From positions 1,736,001 to 1,800,000 of the forward strand of contig NZ_CP025815.1 of assembly GCF_003352045.1 (NCBI RefSeq): 64,000 nt of DNA, read 5' to 3'. A program made the translations under genes and the position numbers. A model generated the notes under the pieces. It worked only from the letters and a program-made list of their open reading frames with translations. It did no database searches and had not been told where the DNA came from. Below, piece by piece: positions 44,601 through 54,171 of the stretch. Origin of the DNA: Sulfitobacter sp. JL08. GTDB taxonomy: Bacteria > Pseudomonadota > Alphaproteobacteria > Rhodobacterales > Rhodobacteraceae. Position 1 is the first letter of the stretch; every line of letters starts with the position of its first letter.

Positions 44601-45043
44601 TGGAACAACTGGGCGGGCAGGGCATCCACTTCAGCGAAGTAGACGCGCAATTCCGCCTTACGCCTTCCCAGATTATCGTCACCTCCGGGTCTGCTGTTGG
44701 CCCGTCCATGGGGCTGTCGCTGGACGGGATTTATGCGCTGGACAGCAATTCGATGGATATGCAGGGCGTCATCACGCCAATCTATCTGCTGAACGGGATC
44801 GGCAGCGTCCTGACCCGCAAAGGCGAAGGCGTTTTCGGTTTCAACTATGCGCTCAGCGGCAACGCGCAGTCGCCCGATGTCTGGGTGAACCCGCTGTCGG
44901 CGCTGACACCGGGTATGTTTCGCAATCTGTTTCGCAAGGCGCCCCCCGTTGTCGAGACACTGGATGGCAGCCCTCCGCCCAATATTGCCGCAGAACAACC
45001 CGCCGCGCCGGAACCGGTTGAAGATGACGATCCGGGGCGTTAG
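41666..45043 (+). CDS. YhdP/AsmA-like envelope protein
   Basis: 1125 residues. An N-terminal membrane segment (LWSLLSFVVVPMMAVVLFVGL) precedes a long periplasmic body of repeated beta strands with DUF3971 and AsmA-like C-terminal character. Near the end FSEVDAQFRLTPSQIIVTSGSAVGPSMGLSLDG and ...GIGSVLTRKGEGVFGFNYALSGNAQSPDVWVNPLSALTPG are typical. Members of this family (YhdP, TamB) are bridge-like proteins that carry phospholipid to the outer membrane. Its own ligand is unknown. Confidence 0.88.
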   Translation: MTSPTPHETDSAPPHPARPKRRRRGMGLWSLLSFVVVPMMAVVLFVGLTGRPITAPDWLRDRVQTRITTQVPGLSVGFGEMVLTVERGWRPSVRLRDVRFQDASGAPIASVADLTASLAMRPLLEGQVQPKRITANGVTANLRRGEDGRITLSLGQNVVPARQASNLGQLIEQLDSVLTLPALRALVNVDLRALTLRYEDVRNARAWTVDGGRLQMDRNADNLRLSGDFALLSGGAEAATLAVNYDSRIGDIEAQFGATITNVDAGDIAAQGPAFAWLDVLQAPISGALRGQVLPDGRLGPLNATLQIATGVVQPNDQTQPIPFDAARTYFTYDAASETIRFDELSVQSKWVTGRAEGVATLLGVRNGQLEEMVAQFDLSELVANPAALYETPVSIDKARMDLRLRLDPFELTLGEAFVSDRGRSLRLWGDLAADQRGWELALEGALDAVSPDRLLELWPRTVGDKTRTWLENNLLAGDLSNIDLSLRATPGTRPLVHLNFDFDQADIRFVKTMPPIRDAAGHANILGNRFTLVADSGFVQADQGGRIDVAGTSFIVPDMTIKPGAPAVVKLQLSSTVTAALSLLDSDPLNVMTKAKLPATIADGRAQLQGTLALPLRKGLQPEDVQYNATGVVSSVRSTTLVPERVLASDALKIVADNASVAVSGPGRIGAVAFDGTWQQPIGVGPGAGSTFTGTVELSEQTIDEFNIGLPQGAVTGAGLATIRVGLIPDQPPTLDLRSTLQGIGLSIPQINWRKSPSQSGSFELAAVLGKQADVSRIAIDANGLSATGRITLRDGGGMDSASFTSVKIDDWLDAPVVLTGKGVGTPPDIDLGGGSVDLRRADFGAPSGTESGDLSLTLDRLQINDAITLTDFRGGFDTTRGMDGRFVGKLNGGTEVAGQLVPQNGRTAMRLTSTDAGGVFRSAGFLKQARDGDLSLTLMPVGEAGTFDGSLRVTGIRIKDAPVMAELLNAMSVVGLLEQLGGQGIHFSEVDAQFRLTPSQIIVTSGSAVGPSMGLSLDGIYALDSNSMDMQGVITPIYLLNGIGSVLTRKGEGVFGFNYALSGNAQSPDVWVNPLSALTPGMFRNLFRKAPPVVETLDGSPPPNIAAEQPAAPEPVEDDDPGR

Positions 45044-45052
45044 CAGGCGCGT

Positions 45053-46102
45053 ATGAAACTGTCTGATTTTGATTTTGATCTGCCCGATGCGCTGATTGCC
45101 ACCCGTCCGGCCACACCGCGCACATCCGCGCGGCTGTTGGTGGCATCCGGAGACCGGATCACGGATGCGCAGGTGCACGATCTGGGCACATATCTGCGCG
45201 CGGGTGATCTGCTGGTTCTGAATGACACCAAGGTGATTCCTGCGCGTCTGTCGGGCATCCGAAAGCGGGACAGCGCCCAGGGCCAGACCAAGGCACGCAT
45301 CGAAGTGACGTTGCTTGAGCCGGCGGCAGACGGCACTTGGTCGGCTTTGATCAAGCCATTGAAAAAAGTGCGCATTGGCGAAACGATTGAATTTCCGCTT
45401 GGACTGACCGCCACTTTGACGGGCACCGGTGACGGGCAGGGCCAGTTGCAGTTCAACCTTTCGGGGGATGATTTCGACCACGGGCTTGCCGCCGCCGGAG
45501 CGATGCCGCTGCCCCCTTACATCGCAGCCAAACGCCCCGCTGATGAACGTGACAAGACCGATTACCAGACCGTGTTTGCCCGCAATGTCGGAGCGGTGGC
45601 AGCACCTACTGCATCCTTGCACTTTGATCAGGCCTTGCTGGCGCAGTTGCAGGACATGGGGGTGCGCTTGACCTATGTCACGCTGCATGTGGGGGCGGGA
45701 ACCTTTCTGCCGGTCAAGGTGGATGATGTCACCACCCACAAGATGCACGCCGAATGGGGGCAGGTCAGCGCAGAAGCCGCGGCAGCCATTGCGCAAACCA
45801 AGACGGCAGGGGGGCGTGTGATCCCGGTGGGCACCACCGCGCTGCGCCTGATCGAAAGCGCGGCGCGCGAAACCGGCAGTGTCGCACAATGGCAGGGGGA
45901 CACCGATATTTTCATCTATCCGGGCTTTGCGTTTCGCGTGACCGACGCGCTGATGACCAATTTCCATTTGCCGCGATCCACGCTGATGATGCTTGTTTCC
46001 GCCCTGATGGGGCAAGACCGGATTGCGCGCATCTATGAACATGCCATATCGCAAGGCTATCGTTTCTTTTCGTACGGGGATTCGTCACTTCTTATCCCGT
46101 GA
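45053..46102 (+). CDS. queA: S-adenosylmethionine:tRNA ribosyltransferase-isomerase
   Basis: 349 residues. Motifs [19 protein letters not shown] at the start, [16 protein letters not shown], then [26 protein letters not shown] and [18 protein letters not shown]. It makes epoxyqueuosine in the wobble base of GUN tRNAs. It begins 9 bases after the AsmA-like stop, in the same operon. Confidence 0.96.
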   Translation: MKLSDFDFDLPDALIATRPATPRTSARLLVASGDRITDAQVHDLGTYLRAGDLLVLNDTKVIPARLSGIRKRDSAQGQTKARIEVTLLEPAADGTWSALIKPLKKVRIGETIEFPLGLTATLTGTGDGQGQLQFNLSGDDFDHGLAAAGAMPLPPYIAAKRPADERDKTDYQTVFARNVGAVAAPTASLHFDQALLAQLQDMGVRLTYVTLHVGAGTFLPVKVDDVTTHKMHAEWGQVSAEAAAAIAQTKTAGGRVIPVGTTALRLIESAARETGSVAQWQGDTDIFIYPGFAFRVTDALMTNFHLPRSTLMMLVSALMGQDRIARIYEHAISQGYRFFSYGDSSLLIP

Positions 46103-46213
46103 AGGCCAGTTGCGGCGATTACACCCCCGTTTAGGTCGCTGCTGACCAACCCACACACTGTCCTGTCGCGCACTAGGGGGCAGGGCACACTTTAAACCGG
46201 TATCGGACAGGTT

Positions 46214-47479
46214 ATGTTGCAAGTTCTTTCCAATTCCTGGGCGCTTTTACTGGGTATGGGCCTGTTGATGGTCGGCAACGGCATGCAGGGCACGCTGTTG
46301 GGCATCCGTGGCGAGATCGAAGGGTTTTCAACCCTTGAGATGTCATTTGTCATGTCGGCTTACTTTGTCGGGTTTCTGGGCGGGTCGCGCATGGCTCCGT
46401 GGATGATCCGCCGTGTTGGCCACGTGCGTGTGTTTGCCGCGCTGGGATCGTTCATTTCCGCCGTGATGATCCTGTATCCGACACTGGCCGACCCCATCGC
46501 CTGGTCCATCGGGCGCATTGTGATCGGGTTCTGTTTTTCCGGCGTCTATGTCACGGCTGAAAGCTGGCTGAACAATGCGGCCACCAATGACAACCGCGGC
46601 AAGGCCTTATCTCTTTACATGATCGTTCAAACGGCAGGGATCGTGGCCGCGCAAGGCCTGTTGCTGACAGCGGACCCGTCCGGTTTTGTCCTGTTCGTGA
46701 TCCCGTCGGTGCTGATTTCAATCTCGTTCGCGCCGATCCTGCTGTCGATCAGCCCGACACCGGCCTTTGACACCACTAAACCGATGAGCCTGAAAGAAAT
46801 CATGAAGATTTCGCCCCTTGGATGCGTGGGTATGTTCTTGTTGGGTGGGGTATTTTCGGCCCAGTTCGGCATGGCACCGGTCTACGGGGCCGAAGCCAAA
46901 CTGAGCGTGCCGCAAATCTCGATGTTCGTGGCGATGTTCTTTGTCGGATCGGTTGTCGCGCAATATCCGATCGGCTGGATTTCGGATCGTATGGACCGAC
47001 GCAAACTGATCATGATCGTTTCGATCATCGGGGCGGTCGGATCGACCATGGGGATGATGCTGGGCGCGAATTTCACATTGCTGCTGACATCCGCGTTTGT
47101 GATTGGTGGCATGTCCAACCCGCTTTATTCGCTTCTGATCGCGCACACCAATGATTTTCTGGAACACGAAGACATGGCCGCCGCATCGGGCGGGCTTATT
47201 TTCATCAACGGGCTGGGCGCAATTGCCGGCCCGCTGATCACCGGTTGGATCATGGGCCAGATCGGGCCGGGCGGGTTTTACCTGTTCACCGGCGTACTGT
47301 TTGTCGCGATGGCGCTTTATGCAGCGTATCGCATGACACAGCGCCCCGCCGTTCCGGTTGATGAAACCATCGGATACACCCAGATGTCGCCGACCACATC
47401 GCCGGTGGCACAGGAATGGGCCATCGAAACCGCCATCGAAGAGGCCATTGAAGAGGCAGAAAGCGACAATGCGGCCTAA
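46214..47479 (+). CDS. MFS transporter
   Basis: 421 residues with about twelve membrane helices. Between helices the pattern WISDRMDRRKL is the cytoplasmic G-x-L-aD-R-x-G-R(K)-like loop. The best-known relatives with this shape (YcaD family) are putative efflux pumps. Substrate unknown. The last 40 residues are acidic (IEEAIEEAESD). Confidence 0.88.
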   Translation: MLQVLSNSWALLLGMGLLMVGNGMQGTLLGIRGEIEGFSTLEMSFVMSAYFVGFLGGSRMAPWMIRRVGHVRVFAALGSFISAVMILYPTLADPIAWSIGRIVIGFCFSGVYVTAESWLNNAATNDNRGKALSLYMIVQTAGIVAAQGLLLTADPSGFVLFVIPSVLISISFAPILLSISPTPAFDTTKPMSLKEIMKISPLGCVGMFLLGGVFSAQFGMAPVYGAEAKLSVPQISMFVAMFFVGSVVAQYPIGWISDRMDRRKLIMIVSIIGAVGSTMGMMLGANFTLLLTSAFVIGGMSNPLYSLLIAHTNDFLEHEDMAAASGGLIFINGLGAIAGPLITGWIMGQIGPGGFYLFTGVLFVAMALYAAYRMTQRPAVPVDETIGYTQMSPTTSPVAQEWAIETAIEEAIEEAESDNAA

Positions 47480-47590
47480 ATGTCGCGATTATTGCAAATG
47501 TTTCAACTGTTATAAAAAGTTACTGTCCAACGTGTTTAACAGGAATGTAACGTTTTTAAGTACTGGAGCAAAAGCTATGGAGATAGCCTG

Positions 47591-48175
47591 ATGGTCGGTC
47601 CGGAAGAAGTATTGAGTTTTTGGTTAGATGATGTTGGTCCTGACGGTTGGTATGATACCGACGAAACGCTCTACAGACGCATTTCAGATAAATTTGGCGA
47701 TGTCTGGCAAGGGGCACGGGACGGGCGATATTCGCTCTGGCTGACATACCCCAGCGGGGCGCTGGCCTATGTGATCCTGACGGATCAGTTTCCACGCAAC
47801 ATGTTTCGCGGTTCGTCCAAGGCGTTTGCCACGGACAGGGCCGCCCTTGCGGTTGCCAAGTCGGCGATATCCAAAGGCTGGGACATGAAAATAGATGAAC
47901 CAGCCCGCCAGTTTTTCTATATGCCCCTGATGCATTCGGAAAATCTGTGCGATCAGGATCGCTGTGTCCGGCTGATGAAAGAGCGGATGCCGCTATACGG
48001 TGCGGGCAACATGCTGCACGCCCGCGCACACCGCGAAGTGATCCGCCAATTTGGCCGCTTTCCCTATCGCAATGCCGCGCTGGAGCGCAAACAATCCGCA
48101 TGCGAGGCCGATTACGTCAAGCAGGGCGGATACGGTCACACGGTGCGGGCGATGGAAATGAAAAAGGCCGGATGA
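47591..48175 (+). CDS. DUF924-family protein
   Basis: 194 residues. It has the DUF924 pattern: PEEVLSFWL at the start, a central ILTDQFPRNMFRGSSKAF ATDRAAL stretch and the end FGRFPYRNAALERKQSACEADYV. Its all-helical fold resembles TPR-like repeats. No function is known. Confidence 0.88.
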   Translation: MVGPEEVLSFWLDDVGPDGWYDTDETLYRRISDKFGDVWQGARDGRYSLWLTYPSGALAYVILTDQFPRNMFRGSSKAFATDRAALAVAKSAISKGWDMKIDEPARQFFYMPLMHSENLCDQDRCVRLMKERMPLYGAGNMLHARAHREVIRQFGRFPYRNAALERKQSACEADYVKQGGYGHTVRAMEMKKAG

Positions 48176-48303
48176 ACGGCGCCGGCGGCGCATGATTGTG
48201 CCGTCGCTTTCCCGTATTTTCGGCAAAAAGAAGTCGCTGGAATGGCGCTGCATTGCGGTTGCAACTATGTCGCGGATAACGCGCATTGATGCGGGCGTTC
48301 GGA

Positions 48304-48321
48304 TAGTTTAATGGTAAACTA
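48304..48321. promoter_or_regulatory. Palindromic operator TAGTTTA-N4-TAAACTA before lpdA
   Basis: TAGTTTA (48304-48310), ATGG, TAAACTA (48315-48321). It matches the arms and spacing of 34176-34193 before pdhA. It is 20 bases before the lpdA start, and the ribosome site GGAGGG lies between them. A repressor bound here would block transcription start. Confidence 0.75.
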
Positions 48322-48341
48322 AATTTCGAACGGAGGGCATC

Positions 48342-49736
48342 ATGGCCGCAAAATCATTTGATCTGATTGTGATCGGGGCGGGCCCCGGAGGATATGTTGC
48401 CGCCATTCGCGCCGCGCAACTGGGCATGAGCGTCGCCATCGTCGAACGCGAGAATATGGGCGGGATCTGCCTGAACTGGGGCTGTATCCCGACCAAGGCG
48501 ATGCTGCGCAGTTCCGAAGTGTTTCACCTGATGCATCGCGCCAAAGAATTCGGCCTGAAGGCGGAAAACATCGACTATGATCTGGATGCGGTTGTCAAAC
48601 GCTCTCGCGGGGTGGCGGCGCAACTGTCCGGCGGCATCGGCCATCTGATGAAAAAGAACAAGATCACAACCTTCATGGGCGTGGCGACCATCGCGGCCAA
48701 GGGCAAGGTTTCGGTCAAGACCGAAAAGGGCAGAGAGGAGCTTACTGCCAAGAACATCATACTGGCCACCGGTGCGCGGGCACGCGAATTGCCGGGCCTT
48801 GAAGCGGATGGCGATCTGGTCTGGACCTACCGCACCGCGCTGACACCGCCCCGGATGCCGAAGAAACTGCTGGTTATCGGATCAGGAGCGATTGGCATCG
48901 AATTCGCCAGTTTTTACAACACGCTGGGTTGCGACACGACCGTTGTCGAGGTGATGGATCGCATTCTGCCCGTCGAAGATGCCGAGATTTCGGCCTTTGC
49001 CAAGAAAGCATTCGTCAAACAGGGCATGAAGATCATGGAAAAGACCATGGTCAAGCAGTTGGATCGCGCCGTGGGTAAGGTGACAGCCCATATCGAAACC
49101 GGCGGCAAAGTGGAAAAGCACGACTTTGACACCGTGATTTCGGCGGTGGGCATTGTTGGCAATGTCGAGGATCTGGGGCTGGAAGCCTTGGGCGTCAAAA
49201 TCGACCGCACCCATGTGGTAACCGACGAATACTGCCGCACTGGTGTCGAGGGTTTGTACGCCATCGGCGATATCGCCGGCGCACCATGGCTGGCGCACAA
49301 GGCCAGCCACGAAGGCGTGATGGTTGCAGAACTGATCGCTGGCGGGCATCCCCATCCGGTCAAACCCGAAAGTATCGCGGGCTGTACTTATTGCCACCCG
49401 CAAGTGGCATCGGTCGGGTATTCCGAGGCCAAGGCCAAAGAACTGGGTTATGACGTCAAAGTGGGCCGCTTTCCCTTTATCGGCAACGGCAAGGCAATTG
49501 CCCTGGGCGAGGCCGAAGGCATGATCAAGACCGTGTTCGATGCCAAGACGGGTGAATTGCTGGGCGCGCATATGGTGGGCGCGGAAGTGACCGAAATGAT
49601 CCAGGGCTATGTGATCGGGCGTCAGCTTGAAACCACCGAAGAAGACCTGATGAACACCGTATTCCCGCATCCGACCCTGTCTGAGATGATGCATGAAAGC
49701 GTGCTGGATGCGTTTGACCGCGTGATCCACATGTAG
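48342..49736 (+). CDS. lpdA: Dihydrolipoyl dehydrogenase (E3)
   Basis: 464 residues. FAD motif GAGPGGYVAAIRAAQLG, redox-active disulfide GGICLNWGCIPTKAML, NAD motif GSGAIGIEFASFY, and the C-terminal His-Glu HPTLSEMMHE. It reoxidises dihydrolipoamide of the E2. It is separated from pdhABC by about 14 kb but shares the operator with pdhA. Confidence 0.96.
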   Translation: MAAKSFDLIVIGAGPGGYVAAIRAAQLGMSVAIVERENMGGICLNWGCIPTKAMLRSSEVFHLMHRAKEFGLKAENIDYDLDAVVKRSRGVAAQLSGGIGHLMKKNKITTFMGVATIAAKGKVSVKTEKGREELTAKNIILATGARARELPGLEADGDLVWTYRTALTPPRMPKKLLVIGSGAIGIEFASFYNTLGCDTTVVEVMDRILPVEDAEISAFAKKAFVKQGMKIMEKTMVKQLDRAVGKVTAHIETGGKVEKHDFDTVISAVGIVGNVEDLGLEALGVKIDRTHVVTDEYCRTGVEGLYAIGDIAGAPWLAHKASHEGVMVAELIAGGHPHPVKPESIAGCTYCHPQVASVGYSEAKAKELGYDVKVGRFPFIGNGKAIALGEAEGMIKTVFDAKTGELLGAHMVGAEVTEMIQGYVIGRQLETTEEDLMNTVFPHPTLSEMMHESVLDAFDRVIHM

Positions 49737-49805
49737 GCCCGCCTGCCGTTTTGTGTTACCCATGCCGGACTGGTCCGGACAGGGACGAACGCAAGGGGGG
49801 ACGAA

Positions 49806-50612
49806 ATGGCGGATCCGTTTCAGGATGTTGATGCAAGGGGCGCGGACTTTATCAAGGCCGTGGCCGACGCGCTGGAAACACGCGCGGCAGAGCCGATCAT
49901 GCAGGACATTGTCGACGGCTATCTGGACGAGGCCGGTTTTCAACCCGGCGGGGTACATCTTGAGGTTGGCGCCGGAACGGGGGCAATCGCGCGCCGTATC
50001 GCGCGTCATGCCAATTCCGGGCGGGTGATCGCAAGCGATCTGTCGCCCGGTCTGATTGACTATGCGCGCGCGCATCCCGACAACCCGGACAACCTGGAAT
50101 TCGAAGTGGCGACAGGGGCAACCCTGGCGCATGGTGATGCAAGTATCGACACCGTGGTGATGCACACTGTGCTGTCGCATGTTCCCGACCCGCGCATTCT
50201 GCTGGACGAGGCGGCGCGGGTTCTGAAACCGGGTGGTGTTCTTGTGATTTGCGATGCCGATTTTTCAAAAACATCAATCGGAAACACGCTTGGTGATCCG
50301 CTGGATGCCTGTGCCGTTTATTTTGCGGACAATTTCGTGACCGACAAACATCTGGTCGGGCGGTTGCGCGAACTGACGGCGGGGGCCGGATTTCAGATCG
50401 AAACATTCCGCGTTGTCTCGCGATTGATCAGCGAAGGCCTTAGTGCGATGAACTGGGTGGCAATGGGCGGTAAGATGATGGTTGAACGTGGCCTGATTGG
50501 ACAACAGATGCTGGATGCGATGATTGCTGAATATCACCGACGTCTCGAAGTAAACGCTTTGTACGGCTTCCTGCCGTTCGCGGTTCTGATCGCGCGCCGC
50601 GCATCGGCCTGA
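49806..50612 (+). CDS. SAM-dependent methyltransferase (class I)
   Basis: 268 residues. Motif I EVGAGTGAIARRIARHA and later HTVLSHVPDPRILLDEAARVLKPGGVLVI are classical class I methyltransferase motifs. The overall form is similar to UbiE-type small-molecule enzymes. The acceptor is unknown. Confidence 0.88.
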   Translation: MADPFQDVDARGADFIKAVADALETRAAEPIMQDIVDGYLDEAGFQPGGVHLEVGAGTGAIARRIARHANSGRVIASDLSPGLIDYARAHPDNPDNLEFEVATGATLAHGDASIDTVVMHTVLSHVPDPRILLDEAARVLKPGGVLVICDADFSKTSIGNTLGDPLDACAVYFADNFVTDKHLVGRLRELTAGAGFQIETFRVVSRLISEGLSAMNWVAMGGKMMVERGLIGQQMLDAMIAEYHRRLEVNALYGFLPFAVLIARRASA

Positions 50613-50638
50613 CCTGATCAAGACAGCAGGAGAGCAAG

Positions 50639-51199
50639 TTGGTCAGTCTCAACCGTGTGGTCATGCAGAAATCAAGCCGCGAGATCATTCGCGCGCTCGA
50701 GCCGGAAAAGCTTGATGTTGCCGAGATTTCCGGCAAATGGGGGCGGCAGTTTCCGTTCAAATCCTATCGGCAATACCGCTATCCCCAATATGACATTTGC
50801 GCCGGACCGTTTCCCGCCGAAGCCGATACAGCGCCGGAATTCGATCTGATCCTTGCCAATCAGGTTTGGGAACATCTGGATCGCCCCTATGCCGCTACGC
50901 AGAATGTACGCACCATGCTGCGCGACGGGGGATATTTCTGGCTCGCCGTGCCGTTTTTCATTCCCTATCACGGCGCGCCAACCGATAATTCGCGATGGTC
51001 CGCACGCGGGTTGACCAATCTTCTGATCGAGGCCGGGTTTGAAGAAACCGCCATCCATGCCGAACAATGGGGCAATCGCAACGCAGCCCTGCGCAATCTG
51101 GAACAAAAATGGCCGCCCCGATACGAAAAGGGCAGTGACAGTCTGGCGAATGAACCCCATATGCCGGTCTGTGCGTGGGCGATTGCACAAAAAACCTGA
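50639..51199 (+). CDS. Methyltransferase-like protein
   Basis: 186 residues from TTG 50639, chosen for CAGGAGAG six bases upstream. A Rossmann-like half is seen: FDLILANQVWEHLDRPYAATQNVRTMLRDGGYFWLAVPFFIPYHG. The glycine-rich SAM motif at the front is replaced by the sequence EISGKWGRQFPFKSYRQYRYP, so the binding site may be altered. It follows the preceding methyltransferase gene by 26 bases. Confidence 0.75.
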   Translation: MVSLNRVVMQKSSREIIRALEPEKLDVAEISGKWGRQFPFKSYRQYRYPQYDICAGPFPAEADTAPEFDLILANQVWEHLDRPYAATQNVRTMLRDGGYFWLAVPFFIPYHGAPTDNSRWSARGLTNLLIEAGFEETAIHAEQWGNRNAALRNLEQKWPPRYEKGSDSLANEPHMPVCAWAIAQKT

Positions 51200-51233
51200 C
51201 GGTGAGGTTAAGGGGCAGGGCGAGAAATCGCAG

Positions 51234-51248
51234 GTTCGCACTTTGTTC
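51234..51248 (+). promoter_or_regulatory. LexA (SOS) box GTTC-N7-GTTC before uvrA
   Basis: GTTC (51234-51237), GCACTTT, GTTC (51245-51248). This is the established alphaproteobacterial SOS motif, 63 bases upstream of the uvrA start. Repression of uvrA by LexA is expected. Confidence 0.82.
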
Positions 51249-51310
51249 TCAATTTAGCATTGGAGAATCCCGCGCACTCAACTATGTCTATCCCGTTAAC
51301 GGGGGCGATC

Positions 51311-54169
51311 ATGCCAGAGCAAAAATTCATCGAAGTCCGCGGCGCGCGCGAACACAACCTGAAATCCATCGATGTGGATATTCCGCGGGATCAGTTGGTT
51401 GTGATCACCGGATTGTCGGGATCGGGCAAATCCAGCCTTGCCTTTGATACAATCTATGCCGAAGGCCAGCGGCGCTATGTGGAATCCCTGTCGGCCTATG
51501 CGCGCCAGTTTCTGGACATGATGCAAAAGCCGGATGTGGATCACATCAGCGGCCTGTCGCCCGCGATTTCGATTGAACAGAAAACCACATCAAAAAACCC
51601 GCGTTCGACCGTGGGCACCGTGACCGAGATTTACGATTACATGCGACTGCTGTTTGCGCGTGTCGGCACGCCTTATTCGCCCGCCACCGGTCTGCCGATC
51701 GAAGCGCAGCAGGTGCAGGATATGGTGGACCGTGTCATGACGATGGAGGAAGGCACGCGCGCCTATCTTCTGGCCCCCATTATACGTGACCGGAAAGGTG
51801 AATATCGAAAGGAATTTATCGACTTGCGAAAGCAGGGGTTCCAGCGCGTCAAGGTTGACGGCGCGTTCTACGAACTGGATGAACCACCGGTGCTGGACAA
51901 GAAATTCCGCCATGACATTGACGTTGTCGTGGACCGGATCGTGGTGCGCGAGGGGTTGGAAACCCGTCTGGCCGACAGTCTGCGTACAGCGCTTGATCTG
52001 GCTGACGGCATCGCCATTCTGGAAACCGCCCCGACCGAAGGCGAACCCGAACGCCATACGTTTTCGGAAAAATTCGCCTGTCCGGTCAGCGGGTTCACAA
52101 TTCCCGAAATCGAACCGCGTCTGTTTTCGTTCAACGCACCGTTCGGGGCGTGCCCCGATTGCGACGGGCTGGGCGTGGAACTGTTTTTCGATGAACGACT
52201 GGTCGTGCCGGATGCGACGCTGAAAATATATGACGGGGCGCTGGCCCCGTGGCGCAAGGGAAAATCGCCCTATTTTCTGCAAACGATCGAAGCGATCGCC
52301 AAACATTACGAATTCAACCAGAACACCCGCTGGAAGGATCTGGACCCGCATGTGCAAAAGGTGTTCCTCTATGGCTCGGGGGGCGAGGAAATCCCGTTTC
52401 GCTATGATGAAGGCGGTCGGGTCTATCAGGTGACGCGTGTCTTTGAAGGCGTGATTCCGAATATGGAGCGGCGCTATCGCGAAACCGACAGCAACTGGAT
52501 TCGTGAAGAATTCGAACGCTACCAGAACAACCGGTCCTGCGGCACCTGCGGCGGCTTCCGTCTGCGTCCCGAAGCGCTGGCCGTCAAGATTGCCGGCCTG
52601 CATGTGGGGCAGGTGGTGCAGATGTCAATCCGTGAAGCGTTCGAGTGGTGCAAAACCGTACCCGAACATCTGAGCGTCCAGAAAAACGAGATTGCAAAGG
52701 CGATCCTGAAGGAAATCCGCGAACGGTTGGGGTTTCTGAACAATGTCGGGCTGGAATATCTGACGTTAAGCCGCAACAGCGGTACCCTGTCGGGCGGCGA
52801 AAGCCAGCGCATCCGGCTGGCCAGCCAGATCGGGTCCGGACTGACCGGCGTTTTATATGTACTGGATGAACCTAGTATCGGGCTGCATCAGCGCGACAAT
52901 GATCGTCTGCTGGGAACGCTGAAAAACCTGCGCGATCAGGGCAACACCGTGATCGTGGTCGAACATGACGAGGAAGCGATCCGCGAGGCGGATTATGTGT
53001 TCGATATTGGCCCCGGTGCCGGGGTGCATGGTGGTCGGGTGGTCAGCCACGGCGTACCTGCGGCGATTGCGGCGGATGCCGCATCGATCACGGGGCAATA
53101 CCTGACAGGGGCGCGCGAAATTACGGTGCCGAAGGCGCGGCGCAAGGGCAACAAGAAAAAGCTGAAAGTGGTGAACGCCACCGGCAACAACCTGAAAAAC
53201 GTCACTGCCGAATTCCCGCTGGCGAAATTTGTCTGCGTGACCGGCGTGTCGGGTGGTGGAAAATCGACGCTGACGATTGAAACCCTGTTCAAGACCGCCA
53301 GCATGCGGCTGAACGGTGCGCGCCAGACGCCAGCGCCCTGTGAAACCATTCAGGGGCTGGAACATCTGGACAAGGTGATCGACATTGATCAGCGCCCCAT
53401 CGGCCGCACACCGCGATCCAACCCCGCGACCTATACAGGCGCCTTTACCCCGATCCGCGACTGGTTTGCCGGATTGCCGGAATCCAAGGCGCGCGGCTAC
53501 AAACCGGGCCGGTTTTCGTTCAACGTCAAGGGCGGGCGCTGCGAGGCATGCCAGGGTGACGGCGTGATCAAGATCGAAATGCACTTTCTGCCCGATGTGT
53601 ATGTCGAATGTGAAACCTGCAAAGGCGCGCGCTACAACCGCGAGACTCTTGAAATCAAGTTCAAGGGCAAAAGCATTGCCGACGTGCTGAACATGACGGT
53701 CGAAGATGCGCAGACTTTTTTTCAGGCGGTGCCGTCGATCCGCGAAAAGATGGATGCGCTGATGCGTGTGGGGCTTGGCTATATCAAGGTCGGTCAGCAG
53801 GCGACAACCCTGTCAGGGGGCGAGGCGCAGCGTGTGAAACTGTCCAAGGAACTGTCCAAACGCTCCACCGGGCGGACATTGTACATTCTGGACGAACCCA
53901 CCACCGGCCTGCATTTCGAAGACGTGCGCAAGCTGCTGGAAGTGCTGCATGAACTGGTGGATCAGGGCAACACGGTGATCGTAATCGAACACAATCTGGA
54001 CGTGGTCAAAACCGCCGATTGGGTGATTGATATCGGTCCCGAAGGCGGCGATGGCGGGGGCGAGGTGATTGCCACCGGAACGCCGGAAAAAGTAGCCGAG
54101 GAGGCGCGCAGCTATACCGGGCAGTATCTGAAACCGATGCTCAAGACCAAACGCGTGGCCGCCGAATAG
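51311..54169 (+). CDS. uvrA: UvrABC excinuclease subunit A
   Basis: 952 residues from ATG 51311. Two ABC ATPase halves: Walker [10 protein letters not shown] and GVSGGGKST, signature [16 protein letters not shown] and [15 protein letters not shown]. Zinc fingers [14 protein letters not shown] and [18 protein letters not shown] are seen. It scans DNA for bulky damage and loads UvrB. An SOS box lies upstream. Confidence 0.98.
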   Translation: MPEQKFIEVRGAREHNLKSIDVDIPRDQLVVITGLSGSGKSSLAFDTIYAEGQRRYVESLSAYARQFLDMMQKPDVDHISGLSPAISIEQKTTSKNPRSTVGTVTEIYDYMRLLFARVGTPYSPATGLPIEAQQVQDMVDRVMTMEEGTRAYLLAPIIRDRKGEYRKEFIDLRKQGFQRVKVDGAFYELDEPPVLDKKFRHDIDVVVDRIVVREGLETRLADSLRTALDLADGIAILETAPTEGEPERHTFSEKFACPVSGFTIPEIEPRLFSFNAPFGACPDCDGLGVELFFDERLVVPDATLKIYDGALAPWRKGKSPYFLQTIEAIAKHYEFNQNTRWKDLDPHVQKVFLYGSGGEEIPFRYDEGGRVYQVTRVFEGVIPNMERRYRETDSNWIREEFERYQNNRSCGTCGGFRLRPEALAVKIAGLHVGQVVQMSIREAFEWCKTVPEHLSVQKNEIAKAILKEIRERLGFLNNVGLEYLTLSRNSGTLSGGESQRIRLASQIGSGLTGVLYVLDEPSIGLHQRDNDRLLGTLKNLRDQGNTVIVVEHDEEAIREADYVFDIGPGAGVHGGRVVSHGVPAAIAADAASITGQYLTGAREITVPKARRKGNKKKLKVVNATGNNLKNVTAEFPLAKFVCVTGVSGGGKSTLTIETLFKTASMRLNGARQTPAPCETIQGLEHLDKVIDIDQRPIGRTPRSNPATYTGAFTPIRDWFAGLPESKARGYKPGRFSFNVKGGRCEACQGDGVIKIEMHFLPDVYVECETCKGARYNRETLEIKFKGKSIADVLNMTVEDAQTFFQAVPSIREKMDALMRVGLGYIKVGQQATTLSGGEAQRVKLSKELSKRSTGRTLYILDEPTTGLHFEDVRKLLEVLHELVDQGNTVIVIEHNLDVVKTADWVIDIGPEGGDGGGEVIATGTPEKVAEEARSYTGQYLKPMLKTKRVAAE

Positions 54170-54171
54170 GA

